64,000 nucleotides of DNA, from positions 3,968,001 through 4,032,000 of the forward strand of contig NC_079887.1 in the NCBI RefSeq assembly GCF_029227915.1, given 5' to 3'. A program made the position numbers and the translations under genes. Under the pieces are notes generated by a model. The model was not told the DNA's origin. It searched no databases and worked only from the letters and a program-made list of their open reading frames with translations. Shown here in pieces: positions 12,251 to 25,200 of the stretch; position 1 is the first letter of the stretch; each line of letters begins with the position of its first letter. This DNA is from Hydractinia symbiolongicarpus (lineage: Eukaryota > Cnidaria > Hydrozoa > Anthoathecata > Hydractiniidae).

Positions 12251-14206
12251 AACCAGGGAGTAAACTCATTTCCCGAACGATTTTTTAAATTATTTTTTCA
12301 AAACTAAAACGCATAAGACTTGTAGTTTTCAAAAATGTTTTCATTTTTGATGAGACGCTGAATAAAAGAAGTTTAATCGCCGGCAAATGAAAACCCGCGA
12401 CTTCCTGTAAATCCAGGACTCGGCCCGTATAGTCAAAAGTACACGAAGAAAGTACCCTGTGAGTAAACTCATTTCCAGAACGATTTTTTAAATTATCTTT
12501 TCACCACTAAAACGCATGAGACTTGTAGTTTTCAAAAATGTTTTCATTTTTAATGAGACGCTGAATAAAAGAAGTTTAATCGCCGGCAAACAAAAACCTG
12601 CGATTTCCCGTAAATCCCGGACTCGGCCCGTATAGTCAAAAGTATACAAAGAAAGTACCCAGGGAGTAAACTCATTTCCCGAACGATTTTTTATATTATT
12701 ATTTCATCCCTAAAGCCCATGAGAATTGTAGTTTTTAAAAATGTTTTCATTTTTGATGAGACGCTGAATAAAAGGAGTTTAATCGCCGGCAAACGAAAAC
12801 CCGCCATTTCCCGTAAACTCCGGACTCGGTCCATATAGTCAAAAGTATACAAAGAAAGTAACCAGGGAGTAAACTCATTTCCCGAACGATTTTTTAAATT
12901 ATTTTTTCACCACTAAAACGCATGAGACTTGTAGTTTTCAAAAATGTTTTCATTTTTAATGAGACGCTGAATAAAAGAAGTTTAATCGCCGGCAAATGAA
13001 AACCCGAGACTTCCCGTAAATCCCGGACTCGGCCAGTATAGTCAAAAGTATACAAAGAAAGTACCCAGGGAGTAAACTCATTTCCCGAACGATTTTTTAA
13101 ATTATTTTTTCACCACTAAAACGCATGAGACTTGTAGTTTTCAGAAATGTTTTCATTTTTGATGAGACGCTTAATAAAAGTGGTTTAATCGCCGGCAAAC
13201 GAAAACCCGCGATTTCCCGTAAATCCCGGGCTTGACCCGTATAGTCGAATGTTTACAAAGAAAGTACCCAGGGAGTAAACTCATTTCCCGAACGATTTTT
13301 TAAATTATTTTTTCACCACTAAAACGCATGAGACTTGTATTTTTCAAAAATGTTTTCATTTTTGATGAGACGCTGAATAAAAGGAGTTTAATCGCCGGCA
13401 AACGAAAACCCGCCATTTCCCGTAAACCCTGGACTCGGTCCGTATAGTCAAAAGTACACGAAGAAAGTACCCTGTGAGTAAACTCATTTCCAGAACGATT
13501 TTTTAAATTATCTTTTCACCACTAAAACGCATGAGACTTGTAGTTTTCAAAAATGTTTTCATTTTTGATGAGACGCTGAATAAAAGAAGTTTAATCGCCG
13601 GCAAACAAAAACCTGCGATTTCCCGTAAATCCCGGACTCAGCCCGTATAGTCAAAAGTATACAAACAAAGTACCCAGGGAGTAAACTCATTTGCCGAACG
13701 ATTTTTTATATTATTATTTCATCCCTAAAGCCCATGAGACTTGTAGTTTTAAAAAATGTTTTCATTTTTGATGAGACGCTGAATAAAAGGAGTTTAATCG
13801 CCGGCAAACGAAAACCCGCCATTTCCCGTAAACCCCGGACTCGGTCCATATAGTCAAAAGTATACAAAGAAAGTAACCAGGGAGTAAACTCATTTCCCGA
13901 ACGATTTTTTAAATTATTTTTTCAAAACTAAAACGCATAAGACTTGTAGTTTTCAAAAATGTTTTCATTTTTGATGAGACGCTGAATAAAAGAAGTTTAA
14001 TCGCCGGCAAATGAAAACCCGCGACTTCCTGTAAATCCAGGACTCGGCCCGTATAGTCAAAAGTATACGAAGAAAGTACCCTGTGAGTAAATTCATTTCC
14101 AGAACGATTTTTTAAATTATCTTTTCACCACTAAAACGCATGAGACTTGTAGTTTTCAAAAATGTTTTCATTTTTGATGAGACGCTGAATAAAAGAAGTT
14201 TAATCG

Positions 14207-14409
14207 CCGGCAAACAAAAACCTGCGATTTCCCGTAAATCCCGGACTCGGCCCGTATAGTCAAAAGTATACAAACAAAGTACCCAGGGAGTAAACTCATT
14301 TCCCGAACGATTTTTTATATTATTATTTCATCCCTAAAGCCCATGAGACTTGTAGTTTTTAAAAATGTTTTCATTTTTGATGAGACGCTGAATAAAAGGA
14401 GTTTAATCG
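14207..14409 (+). repeat. Monomer class I (exemplar)
   Basis: Diagnostic bases are A10 and T17 (CAAACAAAAACCTGCG), A39/C42, C69 (ATACAAACAAAG) and the 3' part TTATTTCATCCCTAAAGCCC. It resembles class E but has CATCCC instead of CACCCC and lacks the CTTGGAC change. It follows H or C and is usually followed by A. Confidence 0.88.
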
Positions 14410-14791
14410 CCGGCAAACGAAAACCCGCCATTTCCCGTAAACCCCGGACTCGGTCCATATAGTCAAAAGTATACAAAGAAAGTAACCAGGGAGTAAACTC
14501 ATTTCCCGAATGATTTTTTAAATTATTTTCTCACCACTAAAACGCATGAGACTTGTAGTTTTCAAAAATGTTTTCATTTTTAATGAGACGCTGGATAAAA
14601 GAAGTTTAATCGCCGGCAAATGAAAACCCGCGACTTCCCGTAAATCCCGGACTCGGCCAGTATAGTCAAAAGTATACAAAGAAAGTACCCAGGGAGTAAA
14701 CTCATTTCCCGAACGATTTTTTAAATTATTTTTTCACCACTAAAACGCATGAGACTTGTAGTTTTCAGAAATGTTTTCATTTTTGATGAGA

Positions 14792-17700
14792 CGCTTAATA
14801 AAAGTGGTTTAATCGCCGGCAAACGAAAACCCGCGATTTCCCGTAAATCCCGGGCTTGACCCGTATAGTCGAATGTTTACAAAGAAAGTACCCAGGGAGT
14901 AAACTCATTTCCAGAACGATTTTTTAAATTATCTTTTCACCACTAAAACGCATGAGACTTGTAGTTTTCAAAAATGTTTTCATTTTTGATGAGACGCTGA
15001 ATAAAAGAAGTTTAATCGCCGGCAAACAAAAACCTGCAATTTCTCGTAAATTTCGGACTCGGCCCGTATAGTCAAAAATTTACAAACAAAGTACCCAGGG
15101 AGTAAACTCATTTCCCGAACGATTTTTTATATTATTATTTCATCCCTAAAGCCCATGAGACTTGTAGTTTTTAAAAATGTTTTCATTTTTGATGAGACGC
15201 TGAATAAAAGGAGTTTAATCGCCGGCAAACGAAAACCCGCCATTTCCCGTAAACCCCGGACTCGGTCCATATAGTCAAAAGTATACAAAGAAAGTAACCA
15301 GGGAGTAAACTCATTTCCCGAACGATTTTTTAAATTATTTTTTCACCACTAAAACGCATGAGACTTGTAGTTTTCAAAAATGTTTTCATTTTTGATGAGA
15401 CGCTTAATAAAAGTGGTTTAATCGCCGGCAAACGAAAACCCGCCATTTCCCGTAAACCCTGGACTCGGTCCGTATAGTCAAAAGTATACAAAGAAAGTAA
15501 CCAGGGAGTAAACTCATTTCCCGAACGATTTTTTAAATTATTTTTTCAAAACTAAAACGCATAAGACTTGTAGTTTTCAAAAATGTTTTCATTTTTGATG
15601 AGACGCTTAATAAAAGTGGTTTAATCGCCGGCAAACGAAAACCCGCGATTTCCCGTAAATCCCGGGCTTGACCCGTATAGTCGAATGTTTACAAAGAAAG
15701 TACCCAGGGAGTAAACTCATTTCCAGAACGATTTTTTAAATTATCTTTTCACCACTAAAACGCATGAGACTTGTAGTTTTCAAAAATGTTTTCAATTTTG
15801 ATGAGACGCTGAATAAAAGAAGTTTAATCGCCGGCAAACAAAAACCTGCAATTTCTCGTAAATCCCGGACTCGGCCCGTATAGTCAAAAGTTTACAAACA
15901 AAGTACCCAGGGAGTAAACTCATTTCCCGAACGATTTTTTATATTATTATTTCATCCCTAAAGCCCATGAGACTTGTAGTTTTTAAAAATGTTTTCATTT
16001 TTGATGAGACGCTGAATAAAAGGAGTTTAATCGCCGGCAAACGAAAACCTGCGATTTCCCGTAAATCTTGGACTCGGCCCGTATAGTCAAAAGTATACAA
16101 ACAAAGTACCCAGGGAGTAAACTCATTTCCCGAACGATTTTTTATATTATTATTTCACCCCTAAAGCCCATGAGACTTGTAGTTTTTAAAAATGTTTTCA
16201 TTTTTGATGAGACGCTGAATAAAAGGAGTTTAATCGCCGGCAAACGAAAACCCGCCATTTCCCGTAAACCCTGGACTCGGTCCGTATAGTCAAAAGTATA
16301 CAAAGAAAGTAACCAGGGAGTAAACTCATTTCCCGAACGATTTTTTAAATTATTTTTTCAAAACTAAAACGCATAAGACTTGTAGTTTTTAAAAATGTTT
16401 TCATTTTTGATGAGACGCTGAATAAAAGAAGTTTAATCGCCGGCAAATAAAAACCCGCGACTTCCTGTAAATCCAGGACTCGGCCCGTATAGTCAAAAGT
16501 ATACGAAGAAAGTACCCAGGGAGTAAACTCATTTCCCGAACGATTTTTTAAATTATTTTTTCACCACTAAAACGCATGAGACTTGTAGGTCTCAAAAATG
16601 TTTTCATTTTTGATCCGACGCTTAATAAAAGTGGTTTAATCGCCGGCAAACGAAAACCCGCGATTTCCCGTAAATCCCGGGCTTGACCCGTATAGTCGAA
16701 TGTTTACAAAGAAAGTACCCAGGGAGTAAACTCATTTCCAGAACGATTTTTTAAATTATCTTTTCACCACTAAAACGCATGAGACTTGTAGTTTTCAAAA
16801 ATGTTTTCATTTTTGATGAGACGCTGAATAAAAGAAGTTTAATCGCCGGCAAACAAAAACCTGCAATTTCTCGTAAATTTCGGACTCGGCCCGTATAGTC
16901 AAAAATTTACAAACAAAGTACCCAGGGAGTAAACTCATTTCCCGAACGATTTTTTATATTATTATTTCATCCCTAAAGCCCATGAGACTTGTAGTTTTTA
17001 AAAATGTTTTCATTTTTGATGAGACGCTGAATAAAAGGAGTTTAATCGCCGGCAAACGAAAACCCGCCATTTCCCGTAAACCCCGGACTCGGTCCATATA
17101 GTCAAAAGTATACAAAGAAAGTAACCAGGGAGTAAACTCATTTCCCGAACGATTTTTTAAATTATTTTTTCACCACTAAAACGCATGAGACTTGTAGTTT
17201 TCAAAAATGTTTTCATTTTTGATGAGACGCTTAATAAAAGTGGTTTAATCGCCGGCAAACGAAAACCCGCCATTTCCCGTAAACCCTGGACTCGGTCCGT
17301 ATAGTCAAAAGTATACAAAGAAAGTAACCAGGGAGTAAACTCATTTCCCGAACGATTTTTTAAATTATTTTTTCAAAACTAAAACGCATAAGACTTGTAG
17401 TTTTCAAAAATGTTTTCATTTTTGATGAGACGCTTAATAAAAGTGGTTTAATCGCCGGCAAACGAAAACCCGCGATTTCCCGTAAATCCCGGGCTTGACC
17501 CGTATAGTCGAATGTTTACAAAGAAAGTACCCAGGGAGTAAACTCATTTCCAGAACGATTTTTTAAATTATCTTTTCACCACTAAAACGCATGAGACTTG
17601 TAGTTTTCAAAAATGTTTTCAATTTTGATGAGACGCTGAATAAAAGAAGTTTAATCGCCGGCAAACAAAAACCTGCAATTTCTCGTAAATCCCGGACTCG

Positions 17701-18445
17701 GCCCGTATAGTCAAAAGTTTACAAACAAAGTACCCAGGGAGTAAACTCATTTCCCGAACGATTTTTTATATTATTATTTCATCCCTAAAGCCCATGAGAC
17801 TTGTAGTTTTTAAAAATGTTTTCATTTTTGATGAGACGCTGAATAAAAGGAGTTTAATCGCCGGCAAACGAAAACCTGCGATTTCCCGTAAATCTTGGAC
17901 TCGGCCCGTATAGTCAAAAGTATACAAACAAAGTACCCAGGGAGTAAACTCATTTCCCGAACGATTTTTTATATTATTATTTCACCCCTAAAGCCCATGA
18001 GACTTGTAGTTTTTAAAAATGTTTTCATTTTTGATGAGACGCTGAATAAAAGGAGTTTAATCGCCGGCAAACGAAAACCCGCCATTTCCCGTAAACCCTG
18101 GACTCGGTCCGTATAGTCAAAAGTATACAAAGAAAGTAACCAGGGAGTAAACTCATTTCCCGAACGATTTTTTAAATTATTTTTTCAAAACTAAAACGCA
18201 TAAGACTTGTAGTTTTTAAAAATGTTTTCATTTTTGATGAGACGCTGAATAAAAGAAGTTTAATCGCCGGCAAATAAAAACCCGCGACTTCCTGTAAATC
18301 CAGGACTCGGCCCGTATAGTCAAAAGTATACGAAGAAAGTACCCAGGGAGTAAACTCATTTCCCGAACGATTTTTTAAATTATTTTTTCACCACTAAAAC
18401 GCATGAGACTTGTAGGTCTCAAAAATGTTTTCATTTTTGATCCGA
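14792..18445 (+). repeat. 1827-bp tandem HOR duplication (9 units, two copies)
   Basis: Copy 1 is about 14792-16618 and copy 2 about 16619-18445, order C-I-A-A-C-I-E-A-B'. They share private changes: AAATTTCGGACTC at 15050 and 16877, GTCAAAAATTTAC, TTTTCAATTTTG, and GTAGGTCTCAAAA. The offset is exactly 9 x 203. I saw no difference between the copies in the stretches compared, so this is one of the youngest events in the window. Confidence 0.9.
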
Positions 18446-18672
18446 CGCTTAATAAAAGAAGTTTTATCGCCGGCAAAAGAAAACCCGCGATTTCCCGTAA
18501 ATCCCGGGCTGGGCCCGCATAGTCGAATGTATACAAAGAAAGTACCCAGGGAGTAAACTAATTTTCCGAACGATTTTTTAAATTTTTTTTTCACCACTAA
18601 AACGCATGAGACTTGTAGTTTTTAAAAATGTTTTCATTTTTGATGATACGCAGAATAAAAGAAGTTTAATCG

Positions 18673-18875
18673 CCGGCAAACGAAAACCCGCGACTTCCCG
18701 TAAATCCCGGACTCGGCCCGTATAGTCGAATGTATACAAAGAAAGTACCCTGTGAGTAAACTCATTTCCAAAACGATTTTTTAAAGTATCTTTTCACCAC
18801 TAAAACGCATGAGACTTGAAGTTTTCAAAAATGTTTTCATTTTTGATGAGACGCTGAATAAAAGAAGTTTAATCG
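18673..18875 (+). repeat. Monomer class N (exemplar)
   Basis: A mosaic: a class-B-like head (C22, A39, C42), then GTCGAATGTATAC, then the class-H ACCCTGTGAG, then the class-G TTTCCAAAACG and AAAGTATCTTTTC. The 3' part reads GACTTGAAGTTTTC. Copies are at 5682, 18673 and 20906. It reads as a product of exchange between different classes. Confidence 0.82.
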
Positions 18876-19078
18876 CCGGCAAACGAAAACCCGCCATTTC
18901 CCGTAAACCCCGGACTCGGCCCGTATAGTCAAAAGTATACAAAGAAAGTACCCAGGGAGTAAACTCATTTCCCGAACGATTTTTTATATTATTTTTTCAC
19001 CACTAAAACGCATGAGACTTGTAGTTTTCAAAAATGTTTTCATTTTTGATGGGACGCTGAATAAAAGAAGTTTAATCG
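18876..19078 (+). repeat. Monomer class M (exemplar)
   Basis: The head resembles class A (C20, C33, A39, C42) but keeps GCCCG and GTACCC. The 3' part is TTTTTTATATTATTTTTTC, and the next unit's leader has TGATGGGACGCTG. Copies lie at 5885, 18876, 21109, 22530, 23748 and 24763, always directly before L; a related unit is at 55156. Confidence 0.85.
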
Positions 19079-19281
19079 CCGGCAAACGAAAACCCGCGAT
19101 TTCCCGTAAATCCCGGACTTGGCCCGTATAGTCAAAAGTATACAAAGAAAGTACCCAGGGAGTAAACTCATTTCTCAAACGATTTTTTAAATTATTTTTT
19201 CATCACTAAAAGGCATGAGACTTGTAGTTTTTAAAAATGGTTTCATTTTTGATGAGACGCTTAATAAAAGAGGTTTAATCG
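19079..19281 (+). repeat. Monomer class L (exemplar)
   Basis: Diagnostic bases are A39 with T42 kept (CGGACTTGGCCCG), T97/A99 (CATTTCTCAAACG) and the 3' part CATCACTAAAAGGCATGAG with AAAAATGGTTTC. It follows M and precedes K in each copy of the M-L-K-G-H-I block; older copies lie at 2637 and 6088. Confidence 0.87.
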
Positions 19282-22200
19282 CCGGCAAACGAAAACCCGC
19301 GATTTCCCGTAAATCCCGGGCTTGACCCGTATAGTCGAATGTATACAAAGAAAGTACCCAGGGAGTAAACTCCTTTCCCGAACGATTTTTTAAATTTTTT
19401 TTTCACCACTAAAACGCATGAGACTTGTAGTTTTCAAAAGTGTTTTCCTTTTTGATGAGACGCTGAATAAAAGAAGTTTTATTGCCGGCAAACGAAAACC
19501 CGCGATTTCCCGTTAATCCTGGGCTTGGCCCGTATAGTTGAATGTATATAAAGAAAGTACCCAGGGAGTAAACTCATTTCCAAAACGATTTTTTAAAGTA
19601 TCTTTTCACCACTAAAACGCATGAGACTTGTAGTTTTTAAAAATGTTTTCATTTTTAATGAAACGCTTAATGAAAGAGGTTTAATCGCCGTCAAACGAAA
19701 ACCCGCCATTTCCCGTAAATCCCGGGATTAGCCCGTATGGTCGAATGTATACAAAGAAAGTACCCTGTGAGTAAACTCATTTCCAGAACGATTTTTTAAA
19801 TTATCTTTTCACCACTAAAACGCATGAGACTTGTAGTTTTCAAAAATGTTTTCAATTTTGATGAGACGCTGAATAAAAGAAGTTTAATCGCCGGCAAACA
19901 AAAACCTGCAATTTCTCGTAAATCCCGGACTCGGCCCGTATAGTCAAAAGTTTACAAACAAAGTACCCAGGGAGTAAACTCATTTCCCGAACGATTTTTT
20001 ATATTATTATTTCATCCCTAAAGCCCATGAGACTTGTAGTTTTTAAAAATGTTTTCATTTTTGATGAGACGCTGAATAAAAGGAGTTTAATCGCCGGCAA
20101 ACGAAAACCTGCGATTTCCCGTAAATCTTGGACTCGGCCCGTATAGTCAAAAGTATACAAACAAAGTACCCAGGGAGTAAACTCATTTCCCGAACGATTT
20201 TTTATATTATTATTTCACCCCTAAAGCCCATGAGACTTGTAGTTTTTAAAAATGTTTTCATTTTTGATGAGACGCTGAATAAAAGGAGTTTAATCGCCGG
20301 CAAACGAAAACCCGCCATTTCCCGTAAACCCTGGACTCGGTCCGTATAGTCAAAAGTATACAAAGAAAGTAACCAGGGAGTAAACTCATTTCCCGAACGA
20401 TTTTTTAAATTATTTTTTCAAAACTAAAACGCATAAGACTTGTAGTTTTTAAAAATGTTTTCATTTTTGATGAGACGCTGAATAAAAGAAGTTTAATCGC
20501 CGGCAAATAAAAACCCGCGACTTCCTGTAAATCCAGGACTCGGCCCGTATAGTCAAAAGTATACGAAGAAAGTACCCAGGGAGTAAAATCATTTCCCGAA
20601 CGATTTTTTAAATTATTTTTTCACCACTAAAACGCATGAGACTTGTAGGTCTCAAAAATGTTTTCATTTTTGATCCGACGCTTAATAAAAGAAGTTTTAT
20701 CGCCGGCAAAAGAAAACCCGCGATTTCCCGTAAATCCCGGGCTGGGCCCGCATAGTCGAATGTATACAAAGAAAGTACCCAGGGAGTAAACTAATTTTCC
20801 GAACGATTTTTTAAATTTTTTTTTCACCACTAAAACGCATGAGACTTGTAGTTTTTAAAAATGTTTTCATTTTTGATGATACGCAGAATAAAAGAAGTTT
20901 AATCGCCGGCAAACGAAAACCCGCGACTTCCCGTAAATCCCGGACTCGGCCCGTATAGTCGAATGTATACAAAGAAAGTACCCTGTGAGTAAACTCATTT
21001 CCAAAACGATTTTTTAAAGTATCTTTTCACCACTAAAACGCATGAGACTTGAAGTTTTCAAAAATGTTTTCATTTTTGATGAGACGCTGAATAAAAGAAG
21101 TTTAATCGCCGGCAAACGAAAACCCGCCATTTCCCGTAAACCCCGGACTCGGCCCGTATAGTCAAAAGTATACAAAGAAAGTACCCAGGGAGTAAACTCA
21201 TTTCCCGAACGATTTTTTATATTATTTTTTCACCACTAAAACGCATGAGACTTGTAGTTTTCAAAAATGTTTTCATTTTTGATGGGACGCTGAATAAAAG
21301 AAGTTTAATCGCCGGCAAACGAAAACCCGCGATTTCCCGTAAATCCCGGACTTGGCCCGTATAGTCAAAAGTATACAAAGAAAGTACCCAGGGAGTAAAC
21401 TCATTTCTCAAACGATTTTTTAAATTATTTTTTCATCACTAAAAGGCATGAGACTTGTAGTTTTTAAAAATGGTTTCATTTTTGATGAGACGCTTAATAA
21501 AAGAGGTTTAATCGCCGGCAAACGAAAACCCGCGATTTCCCGTAAATCCCGGGCTTGACCCGTATAGTCGAATGTATACAAAGAAAGTACCCAGGGAGTA
21601 AACTCCTTTCCCGAACGATTTTTTAAATTTTTTTTTCACCACTAAAACGCATGAGACTTGTAGTTTTCAAAAGTGTTTTCCTTTTTGATGAGACGCTGAA
21701 TAAAAGAAGTTTTATTGCCGGCAAACGAAAACCCGCGATTTCCCGTTAATCCTGGGCTTGGCCCGTATAGTTGAATGTATATAAAGAAAGTACCCAGGGA
21801 GTAAACTCATTTCCAAAACGATTTTTTAAAGTATCTTTTCACCACTAAAACGCATGAGACTTGTAGTTTTTAAAAATGTTTTCATTTTTAATGAAACGCT
21901 TAATGAAAGAGGTTTAATCGCCGTCAAACGAAAACCCGCCATTTCCCGTAAATCCCGGGATTAGCCCGTATGGTCGAATGTATACAAAGAAAGTACCCTG
22001 TGAGTAAACTCATTTCCAGAACGATTTTTTAAATTATCTTTTCACCACTAAAACGCATGAGACTTGTAGTTTTCAAAAATGTTTTCATTTTTGATGAGAC
22101 GCTGAATAAAAGAAGTTTAATCCCCGGCAAACAAAAACCTGCGATTTCCCGTAAATCCCGCACTCGGCCCGTATAGTCAAAAGTATACAAACAAAGTACC

Positions 22201-25200
22201 CAGGAAGTAAACTCATTTCCCGAACGATTTTTTATATTATTATTTCATCCCTAAAGCCCATGAGACTTGTAGTTTTTAAAAATGTTTTCATTTTTGATGA
22301 GACGCTGAATAAAAGGAGTTTAATCGCCGGCAAACGAAAACCCGCCATTTCCCGTAAACCCCGGACTCGGTCCATATAGTCAAAAGTATACAAAGAAAGT
22401 AACCAGGGAGTAAACTCATTTCCCGAACGATTTTTTAAATTTTTTTTTCACCACTAAAAGGCATGAGACTTGTAGTTTTTAAAACTGGTTTCATTTTTGA
22501 TGAGACGCTGAATAAAAGAAGTTTAATCGCCGGCAAACGAAAACCCGCCATTTCCCGTAAACCCCGGACTCGGCCCGTATAGTCAAAAGTATACAAAGAA
22601 AGTACCCAGGGAGTAAACTCATTTCCCGAACGATTTTTTATATTATTTTTTCACCACTAAAACGCATGAGACTTGTAGTTTTCAAAAATGTTTTCATTTT
22701 TGATGGGACGCTGAATAAAAGAAGTTTAATCGCCGGCAAACGAAAACCCGCGATTTCCCGTAAATCCCGGACTTGGCCCGTATAGTCAAAAGTATACAAA
22801 GAAAGTACCCAGGGAGTAAACTCATTTCTCAAACGATTTTTTAAATTATTTTTTCATCACTAAAAGGCATGAGACTTGTAGTTTTTAAAAATGGTTTCAT
22901 TTTTGATGAGACGCTTAATAAAAGAGGTTTAATCGCCGGCAAACGAAAACCCGCGATTTCCCGTAAATCCCGGGCTTGACCCGTATAGTCGAATGTATAC
23001 AAAGAAAGTACCCAGGGAGTAAACTCCTTTCCCGAACGATTTTTTAAATTTTTTTTTCACCACTAAAACGCATGAGACTTGTAGTTTTCAAAAGTGTTTT
23101 CCTTTTTGATGAGACGCTGAATAAAAGAAGTTTTATCGCCGGCAAACGAAAACCCGCGATTTCCCGTTAATCCTGGGCTTGGCGCGTATAGTTGAATGTA
23201 TATAAAGAAAGTACCCAGGGAGTAAACTCATTTCCAAAACGATTTTTTAAAGTATCTTTTCACAACTAAAACGCATGAGACTTGTAGTTTTTAAAAATGT
23301 TTTCATTTTTAATGAAACGCTTAATGAAAGAGGTTTAATCGCCGTCAAACGAAAACCCGCCATTTCCCGTAAATCCCGGGATTAGCCCGTATGGTCGAAT
23401 GTATACAAAGAAAGTACCCTGTGAGTAAACTCATTTCCAGAACGATTTTTTAAATTATCTTTTCACCACTAAAACGCATGAGACTTGTAGTTTTCAAAAA
23501 TGTTTTCATTTTTGATGAGACGCTGAATAAAAGAAGTTTAATCCCCGGCAAACAAAAACCTGCAATTTCCCGTAAATCCCGCACTCGGCCCGTATAGTCA
23601 AAAGTATACAAAGAAAGTACCCAGGGAGTAAACTCATTTCCCGAACGATTTTTTAAATTATTTTTTCACCACTAAAACGCATGAGACTTGTAGTTTTCAA
23701 AAGTGTTTTCATTTTTGATGAGACGCTGAATAAAAGAAGTTTAATCGCCGGCAAACGAAAACCCGCCATTTCCCGTAAACCCCGGACTCGGTCCGTATAG
23801 TCAAAAGTATACAAAGAAAGTACCCAGGGAGTAAACTCATTTCCCGAACGATTTTTTATATTATTTTTTCACCACTAAAACGCATGAGACTTGTAGTTTT
23901 CAAAAATGTTTTCATTTTTGATGGGACGCTGAATAAAAGAAGTTTAATCGCCGGCAAACGAAAACCCGCGATTTCCCGTAAATCCCGGACTTGGCCCGTA
24001 TAGTCAAAAGTATACAAAGAAAGTACCCAGGGAGTAAACTCATTTCTCAAACGATTTTTTAAATTATTTTTTCATCACTAAAAGGCATGAGACTTGTAGT
24101 TTTTAAAAATGGTTTCATTTTTGATGAGACGCTTAATAAAAGAGGTTTAATCGCCGGCAAACGAAAACCCGCGATTTCCCGTAAATCCCGGGCTTGACCC
24201 GTATAGTCGAATGTATACAAAGAAAGTACCCAGGGAGTAAACTCCTTTCCCGAACGATTTTTTAAATTTTTTTTTCACCACTAAAACGCATGAGACTTGT
24301 AGTTTTCAAAAGTGTTTTCCTTTTTGATGAGACGCTGAATAAAAGAAGTTTTATTGCCGGCAAACGAAAACCCGCGATTTCCCGTTAATCCTGGGCTTGG
24401 CCCGTATAGTTGAATGTATATAAAGAAAGTACCCAGGGAGTAAACTCATTTCCAAAACGATTTTTTAAAGTATCTTTTCACCACTAAAACGCATGAGACT
24501 TGTAGTTTTTAAAAATGTTTTCATTTTTAATGAAACGCTTAATGAAAGAGGTTTAATCGCCGTCAAACGAAAACCCGCCATTTCCCGTAAATCCCGGGAT
24601 TAGCCCGTATAGTCGAATGTATACAAAGAAAGTAACCAGGGAGTAAACTCATTTCCCGAACGATTTTTTAAATTTTTTTTTCACCACTAAAAGGCATGAG
24701 ACTTGTAGTTTTTAAAACTGGTTTCATTTTTGATGAGACGCTGAATAAAAGAAGTTTAATCGCCGGCAAACGAAAACCCGCCATTTCCCGTAAACCCCGG
24801 ACTCGGCCCGTATAGTCAAAAGTATACAAAGAAAGTACCCAGGGAGTAAACTCATTTCCCGAACGATTTTTTATATTATTTTTTCACCACTAAAACGCAT
24901 GAGACTTGTAGTTTTCAAAAATGTTTTCATTTTTGATGGGACGCTGAATAAAAGAAGTTTAATCGCCGGCAAACGAAAACCCGCGATTTCCCGTAAATCC
25001 CGGACTTGGCCCGTATAGTCAAAAGTATACAAAGAAAGTACCCAGGGAGTAAACTCATTTCTCAAACGATTTTTTAAATTATTTTTTCATCACTAAAAGG
25101 CATGAGACTTGTAGTTTTTAAAAATGGTTTCATTTTTGATGAGACGCTTAATAAAAGAGGTTTAATCGCCGGCAAACGAAAACCCGCGATTTCCCGTAAA

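Larger units (their letters stand above)
8930..18469 (+). repeat. Array domain 5: I/A/B/C/D/E-type HORs
   Basis: Forty-seven units. The order begins I-A-B-A-B-C-I-A-C-D-E-A-A-C-D-E-A-B' and ends with two copies of a 9-unit block C-I-A-A-C-I-E-A-B'. Classes F, G, H, K, L and M are absent here. The A sub-lineage with GGTCCATATAG and the C sub-lineage with GGCTTGACCCG are concentrated in this domain. The first unit (8930) is 202 bp. Confidence 0.85.
17540..22005 (+). repeat. 2233-bp tandem HOR duplication (11 units, two copies)
   Basis: Copy 1 is about 17540-19772 and copy 2 about 19773-22005. The shared order is I-E-A-B'-Q-N-M-L-K-G-H. The offset is exactly 11 x 203. The one difference I found is C at 18355 versus A at 20588. 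It overlaps the second copy of the 1827-bp duplication, which orders the events: the 9-unit duplication or its substrate came first, then this 11-unit one. Confidence 0.9.

Noticed and set aside
17540-22005. Assembly artefact as the cause of near-identical 2233-bp copies
   Set aside because: Not excluded, but the copies join in register, carry at least one difference (18355/20588), and similar events of several sizes occur along the window, as expected from unequal exchange. Read-level checking would settle it.
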